NCBI RefSeq assembly: GCF_963676685.1
Contig: NC_092357.1
Span: 18,217,607 to 18,281,606 of the forward strand
Length of the DNA: 64,000 bases
From: Mytilus edulis
Lineage: Eukaryota; Mollusca; Bivalvia; Mytilida; Mytilidae
Reading direction: 5' to 3'
Shown here piece after piece: positions 11,046-23,200 of this stretch. Every line of letters starts with the position of its first letter. Positions within the stretch are counted from its first letter, which is position 1. The translations under genes and the position numbers were made by a program. The notes under the pieces are model-generated. The model was not told where the DNA came from and made no database searches. It saw nothing but the letters and a program-made list of their open reading frames with translations.

Positions 11046-11789
11046 TAATAAGACAATGGTAAAATACCGCTAAGATGTCAACACTACATACATTAAGTGG
11101 CTGCATTATTTCAGGTGAGTAAGCTAATGTCTATTTTATACATTTTCAGTTGTAATAAGAAAATATGCATATAACTGGATAGTGCCATGAACACCATAAA
11201 AAGCCGTGGAAATTGCTCCATGCCAATGGTGTGTGGTTATGAAAAGGACAAACCAAATGCGTTCAGCTAATACAAATAAAAAGGTCCTTCAATAAAATCA
11301 ATGTGTCTATGGCTGGAAGTTAAGGCTAGTTATCGTTTGAATAACAGGAACTTAAATTGGTGAGCCCAGATAATTGTTTAAAATTTTTCAAGCAACTAAA
11401 GTATGTGGATTTGATCATTATACCGAGAAAAATTAAATAGGATTTTGTTTATACTTTCTGAGATATGAAAAATTTATTATCTGAAAAAAAGGTAGTACAA
11501 ATGTATTAAAAACACGCAGGTATTATAAATCAAAACACTGAAATACTGTTAACTCGGTTGACCTCAGTATCTTATGACTGGCAAATAACTTATTTCGATG
11601 TCTACTGCCGTGTAGTCGACTAAAATTAACCTATTTTTACGTCAATATCAAAAATTGAATCATTATTAGGACGATCACGTATTTGAAAGTTTATCAATTT
11701 GGTAATGTTTATCGGCACAAAGGGTTGACATCGAATTAAGCAACTGTAAGAGAAGGTGCAAGACACTGTCTTAACGCTGGTAGAAAAAA

Positions 11790-12135
11790 GGGGACAAAAT
11801 ATACCAAAGGGACAGTCAAACTCATAAATCTAAAATAAAGTGACAACGCCATGGCTAAAAATGAAAAAGACAAACAAACAACAGCACACATGACACAACA
11901 TAGAAAACTAAAGAATAAACAACACTAACCCCACTAAAAGCTAGGAGTGATCTCAGGTGCTCCGAAAGGGTAAGCAGATCCTGCTCCACATGTGGCACCC
12001 GTCGGGTTGCTTATGTGATAAAAATTCCAGTAAATAGTCTAATTCGGTAGGTCACATTCATAAAAGGGAAGGGGATTGTAGTAACGACGTAAGGAACATA
12101 TCCGATATCATTTATGAAATGGTTATTCCATAACG
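11790..12135 (+). repeat. Dispersed repeat family D, copy
   Basis: Runs from GGGACAGTCAAACTCATAAA through CAACGCCATGGCTAAAAATG, GGGTAAGCAGATCCTGCTCC and ACATGTGGCACCCGTCG to AGGGAAGGGGATTGTAGT. Further forward copies lie at 26225-26370, 41810-42115, 54075-54320 and 55090-55330. Reversed copies lie at 46735-46985 and 56885-57125, and fragments at 23000-23100, 23400-23520 and 34600-34700. Confidence 0.75.
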
Positions 12136-15110
12136 GTCAATCAACTCGTGATGGCGTCCGTAAAATTTACGAAGGGATGATTTCAACTTCACCATTTGTA
12201 ACTCTTGGTAATGCATGCATTAAAAATTTCAATTTTTTTTAAAAAAATCAATGCTAAGAGGGACCCTCCCTCCCCCAATACATGTATGTCTTTCTATTCC
12301 TATCTCAACGCATACATGCCTGTGTAAGCATATAAACGGTATGTTTTACTTTAAAATCAAATCGAAGGGCCAAATCTCACAGGAAGTTATTTCTCAAATA
12401 AGTCAATTTAAAGAAAAATCTTTACATTTTTAATTAAAAATCACAGTATCTGAGCTTTATGAGTATACTTTAATGTTCTTGCAATAAAATGGGTAATGCT
12501 AAACAGATAATCTTTGGATCAAAAACAAAATTTCGGTTTGATGAAGAGATATGTGTTGTATTTCTTATTTACATTATTTTATTTGGTAGATGACGTCCTC
12601 AAATGCAAAATTTACCAAATGTGTAAAATTAGAAGTTTTGTATCCATTTTTTTTTAGCCGAACTGTATTTTTAAAATTGTTATCAAAATGCCTTCATCTG
12701 GAACATGTTAGGTCGTGTTTTGTGCAGTGGGGGGAGGGGAGAGGTTATGTTAAAGTTGCTTGAAATGTTTCAAGCAAATGTTTAATACTCTGATTAGTCA
12801 TTCTTTCTGACTCTTTGAGTAAAAATAATGCAAGGGCAATTGGTCTCCATTGACACAAACATGCATAATTTGGCACTATGAAGGCTTCTTCAATTTTAAC
12901 TATGGTTGTGGCTTCGATTGTTGAATAAAATGAAATATCCGTTCAAAGTGGGACACATGGACAGATTTCGAAGATTTTTCAACAAATAAAGTTTCATCAG
13001 GAAGCAATGTCTTATCCGAATTTTAAAAAGAAAAGAGCTTATTTCAATGGAAACGATACACAAGTTTGAACTACAGTTTATCATAAAATATAATAAATAG
13101 GAAAAAATGTTGAATTATCCCGTGAAAAACATTAATTTACAAAGCAAAGACATAAAAATAAAAGAACCTGACCAAATTGGAAAGGTAGAACATACCGACT
13201 TATTAAACACAGGAGTCATAATTATTTTGCGAAAATGTTGACAAAAGTCTGCACTAAAAATTTCGAAGATGGAAAATTTAAAAGTATGTAAATATTTTCA
13301 AAGTCATTCAAAATTTTAAGCACACCATGTTTAAGTTTTGAATTTTAAGTTTTCATATCGATTTCTGAAGATTTTGGTAAAATAAAGCGTTTTTTTAAAA
13401 ATCGCGTTTTTGCCTTAAATCAATGTTTTGATAAGAGAATCGGCACTCTGTAAATATTATACCAATTGGGAAATTATTTACCTTGGTACAGTGTTTCCTA
13501 TTATATTTAAGAATAATTCATGGGGGCTTGAATATATCGTGATTTTACCACGGGTTGTCCCTTAATGACAAATATTTTACCCTGAGCGATAGCGATACAT
13601 TAAATCAGTAAAAAATACAAATGAGTAATTCAGTTGACAAAATAGTATAATTGATACGCTTGTATAGTATATTGGAACCTCTTCAGAGGCCTTTGCTCTC
13701 TTGATACTTGTAAGGCTGTAAAAAAGGGGGGATGTTTGTGGTTTTCAAATTTTATTTAAAAATTTAAAAGTAAAATCGCGTCTTTCGGTCATTGAACCCA
13801 TTAACGGCCGATGTTTGCATTGTGTCACGTCCTCCAAACATTACAAAGTGCAAGTTTACCGTATAGACTGTCAATTAATTTATAAATGGACTAGACCAAG
13901 GGCATATATTCGGGTTTAGACATAAGATTGAAACAAATAGGCGTATTGTCTGCGTGCTACAATTTCAATCCATTTGTTCACTTCGAAATACTGTAAGGTA
14001 ACACTTAGACCTGTATTGATTTTTTTTTTTTTTTTTTTTAATTTTTTATAAAATATAGATCATTTGATTCGTGCTATTTCTTATTTATTATTTATAACTG
14101 TTGATGTCAATCATGTTAATGTCCTTTGGTTTTGTGAGTCTTTGTTAACTCCTTAGTTTTGATTGTTAATTTCTTGCAATACAGAGATAACTTATCCATG
14201 AGATTTTATCAACAGTATGACCTACTTTTAGTTATGATTGATCATGTGACACCTATATGTGATCTAAAGATAGATTGTATTTTTTTAAGGAATAACATCT
14301 CCCGATTCCATTCCATAAATTCAAAATTGAAGTTGAATCGATGCCATTTCCTTATTATTAAGCATGATATCGAAAAACAACGGCATTTTTCTGATGATTT
14401 TGTCTTGCGAATAACTTTAACATCAATACACGATTAAATCATACAAGCAGTATAACATGCTCAAGAGAATATAATGACAAATAATCCTACCATCTATGCA
14501 AGCCATTGTCTAATGATCTATCTGAGTATACATGATTCTTATTAAATCATAAAATGCTTGACATGTGTATTAAAAGATTTGTGTTTACTAGCAAAGCTAG
14601 AGAAAAGGCTAACAATGTGTCTAAATATCATATCAAGACCGTAACAATTGTGTTGTGAGTACAGTGGTTTCTTGACTTTTTTGTCTTTACATTATTTTTT
14701 TTTTTTATCTAATTGGAAGTTTGTGCTTCTCTGTTGAGTATGTTAGTATTATAAGCTCGCAATACTAAAAGCAAAGACTGATTTGCTTGGAGTCAAAATA
14801 TTGAGTCTGGATTACATGTCTTTCTGTAAGCCTTTTCGATCTAGTACTAAGCAGGATTCATATTCGTTTTGCATTTTAAAATATTCTCGACATACGATAC
14901 AGTTTTGATCCCAAAGTTATTTCTGACGACAATTTGCATACACGGTATTGTTTACCTATTACCTTCAAATAAGAATTACAAATATACCTTTATGTGCACC
15001 TTTTATATTGTTTTTTTGATTGAGTTAAGTCATTCCAATTAATATTTTATAGTGTGTCTTGTCCCCAATGCCTTTAACTTCGTACTTTATTTGGCCTTTG
15101 AAACATGTTT
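12136..15110. other. About 3 kb of AT-rich DNA with no supported gene
   Basis: Frames are short and lack family motifs. A poly-T tract lies at about 14018-14039. A segment at 14083-14155 (TTATTTATAACTGTTGATGT) recurs at about 34705-34780, so it is a dispersed repeat. Nothing else is recognised. Confidence 0.6.
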
Positions 15111-15111
15111 T

Positions 15112-15205
15112 AAATCGAGCTTCATTGATGAGGCTTCTGTAGACAAAAGGCGCGTCTGGCGTTAATATAAAAAAAAAATTTGGTATCTTTGATGAGTTTA
15201 TTTCT
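15112..15205 (+). repeat. SINE-like domain with hammerhead-like core, copy 1
   Basis: Contains CATTGATGAGGCTTCTGTAG followed by ACAAAAGGCGCGTCTGGCGT and then GGTATCTTTGATGAG. It matches in order the copies at 30718, 40790 and 46673. Here stem II is mismatched, so it is a decayed copy. Confidence 0.55.
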
Positions 15206-16854
15206 ATGTTGTGATGTCATACCACTGTTCCAGAAAAGCAAGTCGGTTTGGTACCATTAAAACGTTTAATCCCGCTACAATCGTTTGCACCTGTTCGAAG
15301 TCAGAGATCTGATGTTCAGTGATTGTCGTTTTTCATACGTGTTTTTCATTTCTCATTTTTTATAAAGATTAGACTGTTGGTTTTCCTGTTTGAATAGTTT
15401 TACATCAGTAATTGTGCGGCCCTGTATAGCTTGCTGTTCGGTGTGAGCCTAGGCTCAGTGTAGAAGATCGTACCTTGACCTATAATGGTTTACTTTTATA
15501 AATTGTGACTTGGATTGAGAGTTGTCTAATTGGCAAATACCACATCTTCCTATAGCTTTCTAGATATTTAAGGCATTTTGAAAAAGGACATGTCTTACTT
15601 TTATCTATCAAAGATAAACATCAAAGGGAATTTTTGTTAAAACATAAGTATGCTTTAAATTTATGGAACAGATATTGAAAAGGATTCATTTCAATTAAGT
15701 TTTTATGATTTTGGAATTAACGTCTATCGTTTATGTACATTTGTTTATTTTTCTAAACAAATCATCGGTGATTTATTCATAAAAGTTAGTATAAATAATC
15801 CTCATACATAATCAAGTTAAATGTAATTCATCTTTCCATGTAAATGTTTGAGATCAGTAAATGTATGGTTATCATTTTACGTATGCAACGTCATTTTCTT
15901 CCATGTAACTGTATCGTCTGCCGTTTAAAAGTTTGTAACCCGACGTTAAACAGCCATCTATTCATATCCATTATATCAAATATTTACAATTGCTTTCATG
16001 AATTTTCATTTTTTTTATGAAAGCGCAAATATTACTACTTACCTACTAAAACAAAGTTGCGGATATGAATGCACTAATTGAATAAATGACATAGCTGTGT
16101 TACAGTGCAGACTGTGAATTGTGATTACTTTTACTTGAGTGTCTCTGAGGCGATTAATATTTTGTAAAGATACATCAAATTTGTGAAACACGTTAAAGTG
16201 TGATGGTACTTTTTATTTTTATATATCATATAATGCATTCGTCAAGACATTAAATATTGCATGCACTAGAAGACTAGACAGCCGAATAAAAAAATCGAAC
16301 ACCAATGCATAATTTTAAAAACAATTATATAGATTGTTTGGTTAATAACGAACATAATCAAATAATACTTTAAGTTAAATATCAGTACGAGAACAGTTTA
16401 AATTGATATGAATCTAAACCCTGTTTTGTACTAGACAGATACGCTATGCCTTACTTTTTACGTTTAAGATCATCACTGTTGGCATTATGTTATATCACGC
16501 TACCTTGACACATTTGACTGACTCCGAGTCGTACATTCCTTGCTCTTTTTCATAACTGTCACTTTTATAGCAAAAAAGACGCAAATACCAGTTCCCACGT
16601 CTTTGTTTTGAAACAGCTGTGTATTAATCTAACGACCTCCGACACTCGAGGCGAGCACACTTCTTTCATTATACCAAAAAATAGACATTAACAACAACAT
16701 ATGTAAGATACACTGTTGAAGGTGACTATGTGAACAATAAACACCATACTTATTTGACCTCAGAATTAGTGCGAACGTAAAAATGGGCTATAAAACATGT
16801 TGAAAAAATTCTTAAATTTCGATAACAAAAATGCATGAATGTTCAAGATCAATA
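15206..16854. other. Non-coding DNA with a family A copy at its left end
   Basis: Positions 15240-15310 hold family E-like sequence (AATCCCGCTACAATCGTTTG) and 15400-15545 hold a family A copy. From 15550 to 16850 I see no gene, RNA gene or named repeat. Confidence 0.55.
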
Positions 16855-17115
16855 AATAAAGGCAACAGTAGTATACCGCTGTTCAAAACTCATAAATTCA
16901 TGGGGGAAAAACGAAATCGGGGGAACAAACTTTAACTGAGGGAAACGCATTGAATATAAGAGGAAAACAACGACACAACATTAAAATGTAACACGCACAG
17001 AAACGGACTAACCATTAGACAAAATCCTATGAGAATAACAAATATAACATCAAAACCAAATACATGAATTTGGGATAGATAAGTACCGTGACACTTCTTT
17101 TAGTAATGTGAATTC
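16855..17115 (+). repeat. Dispersed repeat family B, well-preserved copy
   Basis: Begins GGCAACAGTAGTATACCGCT, with AACTGAGGGAAACGCATTGA, AGAGGAAAACAACGACACAA and a TACATGAATTTGGGATAGAT tail. It is close to the 6873-7100 copy across its length. Confidence 0.75.
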
Positions 17116-17979
17116 ACATTGAGTTTTAAAAAAAACAACAGAAAACACTATTAGTTCCTGATAATCCAGGATCGATATTTGATTTTAAAAAATAAATTCA
17201 AATAATGTAATGGCATATGAACGTTTAAGTTAAATTTTTAGACGAATATATATAAAACCTTATTTCGAATATATCACATTACAGTTTAAAATAGAAAAGA
17301 GTCTATTATTTCAGGTTAAATCGACGAGTGTGCAATAGTGAGTGGCGAGGAATTCTGCCCATCGATAAAAAGCTAATGTAATGGTAAATACAAGATTAAA
17401 TTTCAAAATTAAAAAAACAAGTTTATGTTTAAATATAATATCATATCATCGAACTAACTTTAAAGCATCATATAACACAACAAAAATATAGAATATGGGC
17501 ATCAAAGGAAAAAAGTCAAGGAACTAATACAGTTGAATTCAGAAATAAAACACAGATAGCACTTATATAGTTTATAATTAAAGTAAAGTAAAACTAATCT
17601 GTATGGGATAATTAGCAGTATTTGTGAAAATAAAAGATAAAAAATAAAAATACAAATAAGTAATAAACATTAGACGTTTTATTAACATTTGAGTTATCTA
17701 ATTGTACCATGATAAAAACGATTGATACTCCTTTATCACCTTTACATTTGATTAACAAACCTGCTGCTCTTATATGTACAAATCCGGCGAAAGATCTCAT
17801 GTTTTGATTACACAATCGTTAAAAAGAGGAAGGTATTATGGTTACAAGCATTGGATATAACGGTCATGCCAGCAACATACACTTGTATTGTGTGCGTGGA
17901 AATTAGCTTCATGCCTTTTTTTTACTTTGATACTTTTTGTGAGTAAATTTAACGTTTATAAATAAAGTTGATGTACCAA
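17116..17979. other. Non-coding AT-rich DNA
   Basis: No gene or structured repeat recognised. The 67-residue minus-strand frame has a hydrophobic low-complexity end and no family motif. Confidence 0.5.
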
Positions 17980-18940
17980 ATCTAAGTTGAGATGTATAGT
18001 TACCTATAAAACCAGGTTTAAATCACCGTGTTTTACATTAGGAAATATCTGTACCAAATCAGGAGTATAACAGTTAGTTTTAATTTCTTTTAATTTGTTA
18101 AAGCTTATGATTTTGCCATTTATATGGGACTTGCCATGTTGAATTTCCCTTGGAGTTCGGGCTTTTTGTTATGTTTTTGTATTAGTTAAAGCTGTCATAA
18201 TGAATTTGGATTTCTTGTTAAATCATTTTGGTTTTCAATATAAAAAGGAGATATGATGTAATTGCCAATGAGACAACTCTCCCCAATAGACCAAATGACA
18301 CATCAATTAACTATTATAGGTCACTGTACCACCTCTCTTAAACATTTTCGGCTTGGCTTTCCAATTTGTGTGTCAGGCATGCATTTAGTCTTAGATGCAT
18401 ATTTTTTTTATTAGTTGTTATTAGCTTTGAACTAGCTGTCAGTAACTGCAAGTATTCTCAGATCTGTTTTAAGTGTCTTTTTGTTGTTGGGATGTACAAG
18501 TACTCGGTCATGTGCACTATGTATTTTTGTTAGATATGTTTCTACTTGTATCAATCTGTTGAGTTAAGCCTTTATCAACATATTTCTATAGTTCGTTCTT
18601 GTTTTGTACTGTTATACTACTGTCTTATGTTAAAGGGAATGTTGGGCTCCCGCAAACATGTGCCTTCTAAGATATTAGCCTGTATTCAGTGTTTGTCGTT
18701 TTATGCTGTGCTACATATTTGTGTTTCGTTCATTTTTGTACATTAATCAGGCCGTTTGTTTTTCTCGTTTGAATTGATGTACATTTGTGATTTCTGGACC
18801 TTTTAAAGCTGACTATGCGGTATGGGCTTTGCTCCTTGTTGAAAAACGTACGGTGACCTATAGCTGTTAATATATGTGTCATTTGGTCTCTTATGAAGAG
18901 CTGTCTCACTGGCAATCATACCACATCTTTTTATATTTGA
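17980..18940. repeat. Cluster of family C, A and E repeats downstream of gene 1
   Basis: A family C copy lies at about 17980-18190. A forward family A piece (CCAATGAGACAACTCTCCCC) lies at 18240-18335. A family E/A composite at 18430-18935 holds AACTAGCTGTCAGTAACTGC, TAGTTCGTTCTTGTTTTGTA and the GCGGTATGGGCTTTGCTCCT core. The same composite is at 27620-27935 and 56200-56790. No genes are present. Confidence 0.65.
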
Positions 18941-19057
18941 TTTTTTTTCTAAATTGGTTGAGGCTGTGAGGTTGTTAAATCAAATTTAAGGACAACAAAT
19001 AATTTGAATGTGAAAGGAAATGAAAAGGATTAGTCGCAGTTTTCAGATGTTTAAAAG

Positions 19058-20280
19058 CTAAGGTTGACTTGAGTAAGCCATGCCTCCTGGAAACCCATAA
19101 CCTTCATAGTGATCATCTCCGTAAATACATAGTCCAAACTTCATGTGTAAATCATGACGTATCTCATGAGCCCCGTCTTCAATGTCATGCCTAAATGTTT
19201 CAAGCATACGTTCATTGATTGTTTTTTTAAAAACGTCTGTTAAATTCAGCTTTCTATTGTCGATTTTGAATCCATCCAATGGATCATATCGTGATTTCAT
19301 GTTTGTTACGAGATATGTAACACTTATGTAGCTGGTAAACCCGACGGGAACAATGAAATTGTAGGATGAACGGTAGTGTTTAATTCCAGATATTGTCATC
19401 ATATAGGCATCATACAGGAGAAAATCCATTGGAAAACTGACAACAAGTACACTATCACTTGCATTAATTAAAGCCAAGTGAGAACTGTTAAACTCATAAA
19501 AATGTTCTTTTTCAACATTGACCACATATTCATTGGTAACTGTTGATATTTGTAATTTTGTAGCTTCATGACAGTAAACCCTAATCACACTGTCGTTTCT
19601 TATGGCAATAGTCGGAGTGATATACAATTGGTCAAGCTGGTTGACAGGCAATACCATTTCAATGAATGTATTGCATTTGACGTGGTTGATAGAATTGCAC
19701 CGGTTCCCAGACATCACGCCTATGGGTTTGTTAGATATTATCACAGAACCAGATAGATCATAAATATGAGATATTTGAAATGTTTGAAATTCAGACAAGT
19801 TAACCGTAATGGTTTCTTCATTTGCATACGATCTATGATTATAGTTCACCTTCGTGCCAATACTTGGAATTTTCAGTTTTTCTTGGATCTGAGTATTTGC
19901 CGTTAAGCTGAAGACGTCTATCAAACATGTTCTAATATCTTTGTGCTCAAATGGTCTGAAGGTTGGGACAATGTATTTGTCCCCAAGCATAGCGGATGGT
20001 ATTGCCAAATATCCATCAACAGCGGTATCACCAACAAACTTATACAAGACAATAGGCACAGTGGAATTAACATGGATAGCTTTATTCGAAATGCCATCCT
20101 TTGTAAAGAGAGATCTGGGAAAGTGAACTTGATTTATACCGGAACTCAAGCCAAAAGTGCGGGTTCTTTCAGCAGTATTATGAACAGTTCCAGTTCTAGA
20201 AGAATGCATATATAGTCTTGAAGTGTCATAACTCATTGCAGGTTCTGCAAACATGATGACGTAGTTGGAATATCCAATAT
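19058..20280 (-). CDS. Gene 1 exon 4: IgGFc-binding domain, last exon
   Basis: Starts after ATATTTACAG with DIGYSNYVIMFAEP and runs open for 407 residues to [16 protein letters not shown]. Recognisable blocks shared with gene 2 are [74 protein letters not shown] and LKFGL. The whole domain lies in one exon, as in the paralogue. No clear AATAAA follows within 300 nt of the stop. Confidence 0.92.
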
Positions 20281-23200
20281 CTGTAAATATAAATATCATT
20301 GTTAGTATGAAAGTGTAAATTCAGATAATAATTGCATCAAAAACTATTGCCGCCGAAATTCAGAATTGCTTATTTCAAATCAAATGGTTTTTTTTATCAT
20401 AAATCTAAATACTGTGTTGCGGAACTAAAGGAAAATGTATAGTATATCATAGATAGGGTGTCTTCCTCCATCTTGGATTTTGAAATACCAGAAAACAAGG
20501 TCTAGATATTTGATAAAATGTGTAAATTGTGAGAGTAGTAGGTGATTCATGTTTAAGAACTTTCATTATTATATAGAACATGCCATGATTTATCATCTTT
20601 ATGGTTGAATTTTATAAAAACACGAACACTTGTATTTTATACAAATTTTTCCAACTATGCCAAATGAGGGGAGGCAACTTAATGCAAGGGCAGATAATTC
20701 AGATAGTGTGTTACTTTTACAATAGAATGTGTTAGGAATTTACCCATTTATTTATGTAGCAAGAAAACGAGTCTGGTGACCCCATTTTTTTTTCTTATCG
20801 GAAAGCATACTATTGAAGCTATGTTCTCATGTTTTATCTCAAAACTCTATGGTGCAATTTTTGTTTTCTGGTGGAAAATTGGGTTTTTCATGCATAATCT
20901 ATACAAAATCTGTCAATTTTGCACAACCTGTAGTGTGAAAATGAGTCAGATGACCAATTCTATTTATTAATGTTTTTGAACAAGCAGGATATAAACTATA
21001 ATTTTGCAAATTATAAAAAAAAATTATGGATTATAATTTAGACACCCTATCTTCCTTAATGGTGACTGGTTTGCAAAACATTGCCTATTTGCAGGCAACA
21101 ATTGTTGTATTCATACTTATATTATGAAAGTTTGGTGTGTATTAGAAATTTAAAGTTATTCCTATCGTTTATTATATCAATAATTATTTTCTGATATTTA
21201 GCTCTAGATCTATAACAACAAAAGATATAAATTGAAATTGTAAAAAAAGATACATTTTGTTAGGACAGACATATATTTTGGAAGCGGTTCACATACAAAA
21301 ATAAATATGAAAAATTGTTTTACTGAAGAGAGATATTCTTTAATATGAGTTGTGTAGGGGTCGATATTTTGCATTGAAGTCAGTTACATGATCTAGAGGG
21401 AAACCGACAAGTTCGAAAATTTTGATCTAGGTGTCAGTTGCTGCAAGTAGTCTTAAATTTGTTTTTTATTGTTAAGGATGTATAAATCCCCTTCGTCAAG
21501 TCATATCTATGTTGTTTTTGATGTTTGTCTGCTTTGTATCGATCTAACGAGTTAAAACCTTTTGAAGTGACTTTTTTATGTGTGCTTTAACACCACTGGT
21601 GATGGTTGAGAACTCACAAATATGTTTAACCCCGCTGCAATCTTTATTTGACTGTTCCTTAAAGTCAGACTCATAGATCGAAATTAAACTGACAACGACA
21701 TGACTAAAAATTTAAAGACATACAGATAAATAGTACAACACAGAAAGCTAATGACTAAGTATTTTCATAATTTACCAATTAATATATATCACAAAAGTTA
21801 CGACACGTGTAAAAGTTTATTTACCTTGACACTGCTGACCTGCATAGCCTTCTGGACATTTGCAACTGTAACTGTCTCTTACAACTGAGCATATTCCTTC
21901 ATTTTGACAAGGATTACTATCACATACATTTGCTGAAATTTAAAGAGAAACCTACATTATGGACCAAAAAGATGCCGTGATATTTTACAGGAAAAACGAA
22001 AACAAGAAACAAACACGATTTAATCAAATCACAGACACTTCGCGGTCATTTAAGAAGAGAGTGACGATTGACAATTTTTTTTTTTTTGGTCACTTGTCTC
22101 TTTGTCCTGATGTGAGTAGTCTTCATTTTACGTCGCTGTTCCGTATTTATTAAGGCCTGTGTAAATAACCAATTCGTAATTCGGTGATGCAGATGTTTTA
22201 TTGTTTTATTTAAACGTGAAAAAAGCAGATCATACAACACGGTCCTACTACAGAGGCATACAAAATTTATATTTGATGCATTATAACATCTCACATCTAA
22301 AGCGTTAACCCTAAAATAAGTGTTTGTATTTATATTCCAAGTTTAATCAGCAGAATATTCAAATATATGACTATATTAACTACATTAAACACATATACTT
22401 AGATACTTCATACAAGTGAAGAAGTCTTTCCAAAATTACACGTTCACATGTTGAGCTAGGTTCACACTATCGATCAGATCAACTCGATGATCTCGATTGT
22501 CCAAATTTCCACGACCAAGCATAACTACATTGTTTGTCGTGCCTGTTTATGACTTCTAACCGACTGATATTCGACTGTACACGACCTTAACTCGACTATT
22601 CACGACTCCTTGGTGATTCCATCACGACTCCAATCTGACCACTAATTTAGTACATATTCGATACTTCCGCCCAATTCACGATCTCTAACGATATTTGCTC
22701 GACCAAATCAACTCTACTCGATCACAGTCTGACCTCGATCAGACCAGGTCGACTTCAACTTAAAGGGGTCGTAGGATAGTCGGGAATTAGTTGGGTAAGT
22801 ACAATTTCAGTTTGAAAACGTCTGAATTTTTTTTATGACCCGCTGCAGCGGAGGGGAAAATGTTTCCTTGTCCTTCCGTAAGTACGAACGTACGTCCCAA
22901 CAGTTAGTTTCCGTTCTCTAATTTTATTTTAGCAGTAACATAAATTTTACCTTTTTCCTTGCTTTCTTACAAAAAAAATCGAAAACAGGCGAAAGATACC
23001 AGAGGATCAGTCAAACTTATAAATCGAAAATAAACTCACAACGCCATGTCTACAAATGAAGAAGACAAACAGACAAAACATTAGTTAGAGGTATAGGGTG
23101 AGGGTTGAGATCTCAAAAAACATGTTTAACCCCGCTGCATTTTTGCGCCTGTCCCAAGTCAGGAGCCTCTGGCCTTTGTTGGTCTTGTATTATTATTTAA

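Noticed and set aside
15280-15320. tRNA-like B box (GTTCGAAGTC)
   Set aside because: No A box, anticodon stem or acceptor stem could be formed around it.
19568-20215. Plus-strand frames opposite the gene 1 IgGFc exon
   Set aside because: Antisense shadows of the well-supported minus-strand coding exon.
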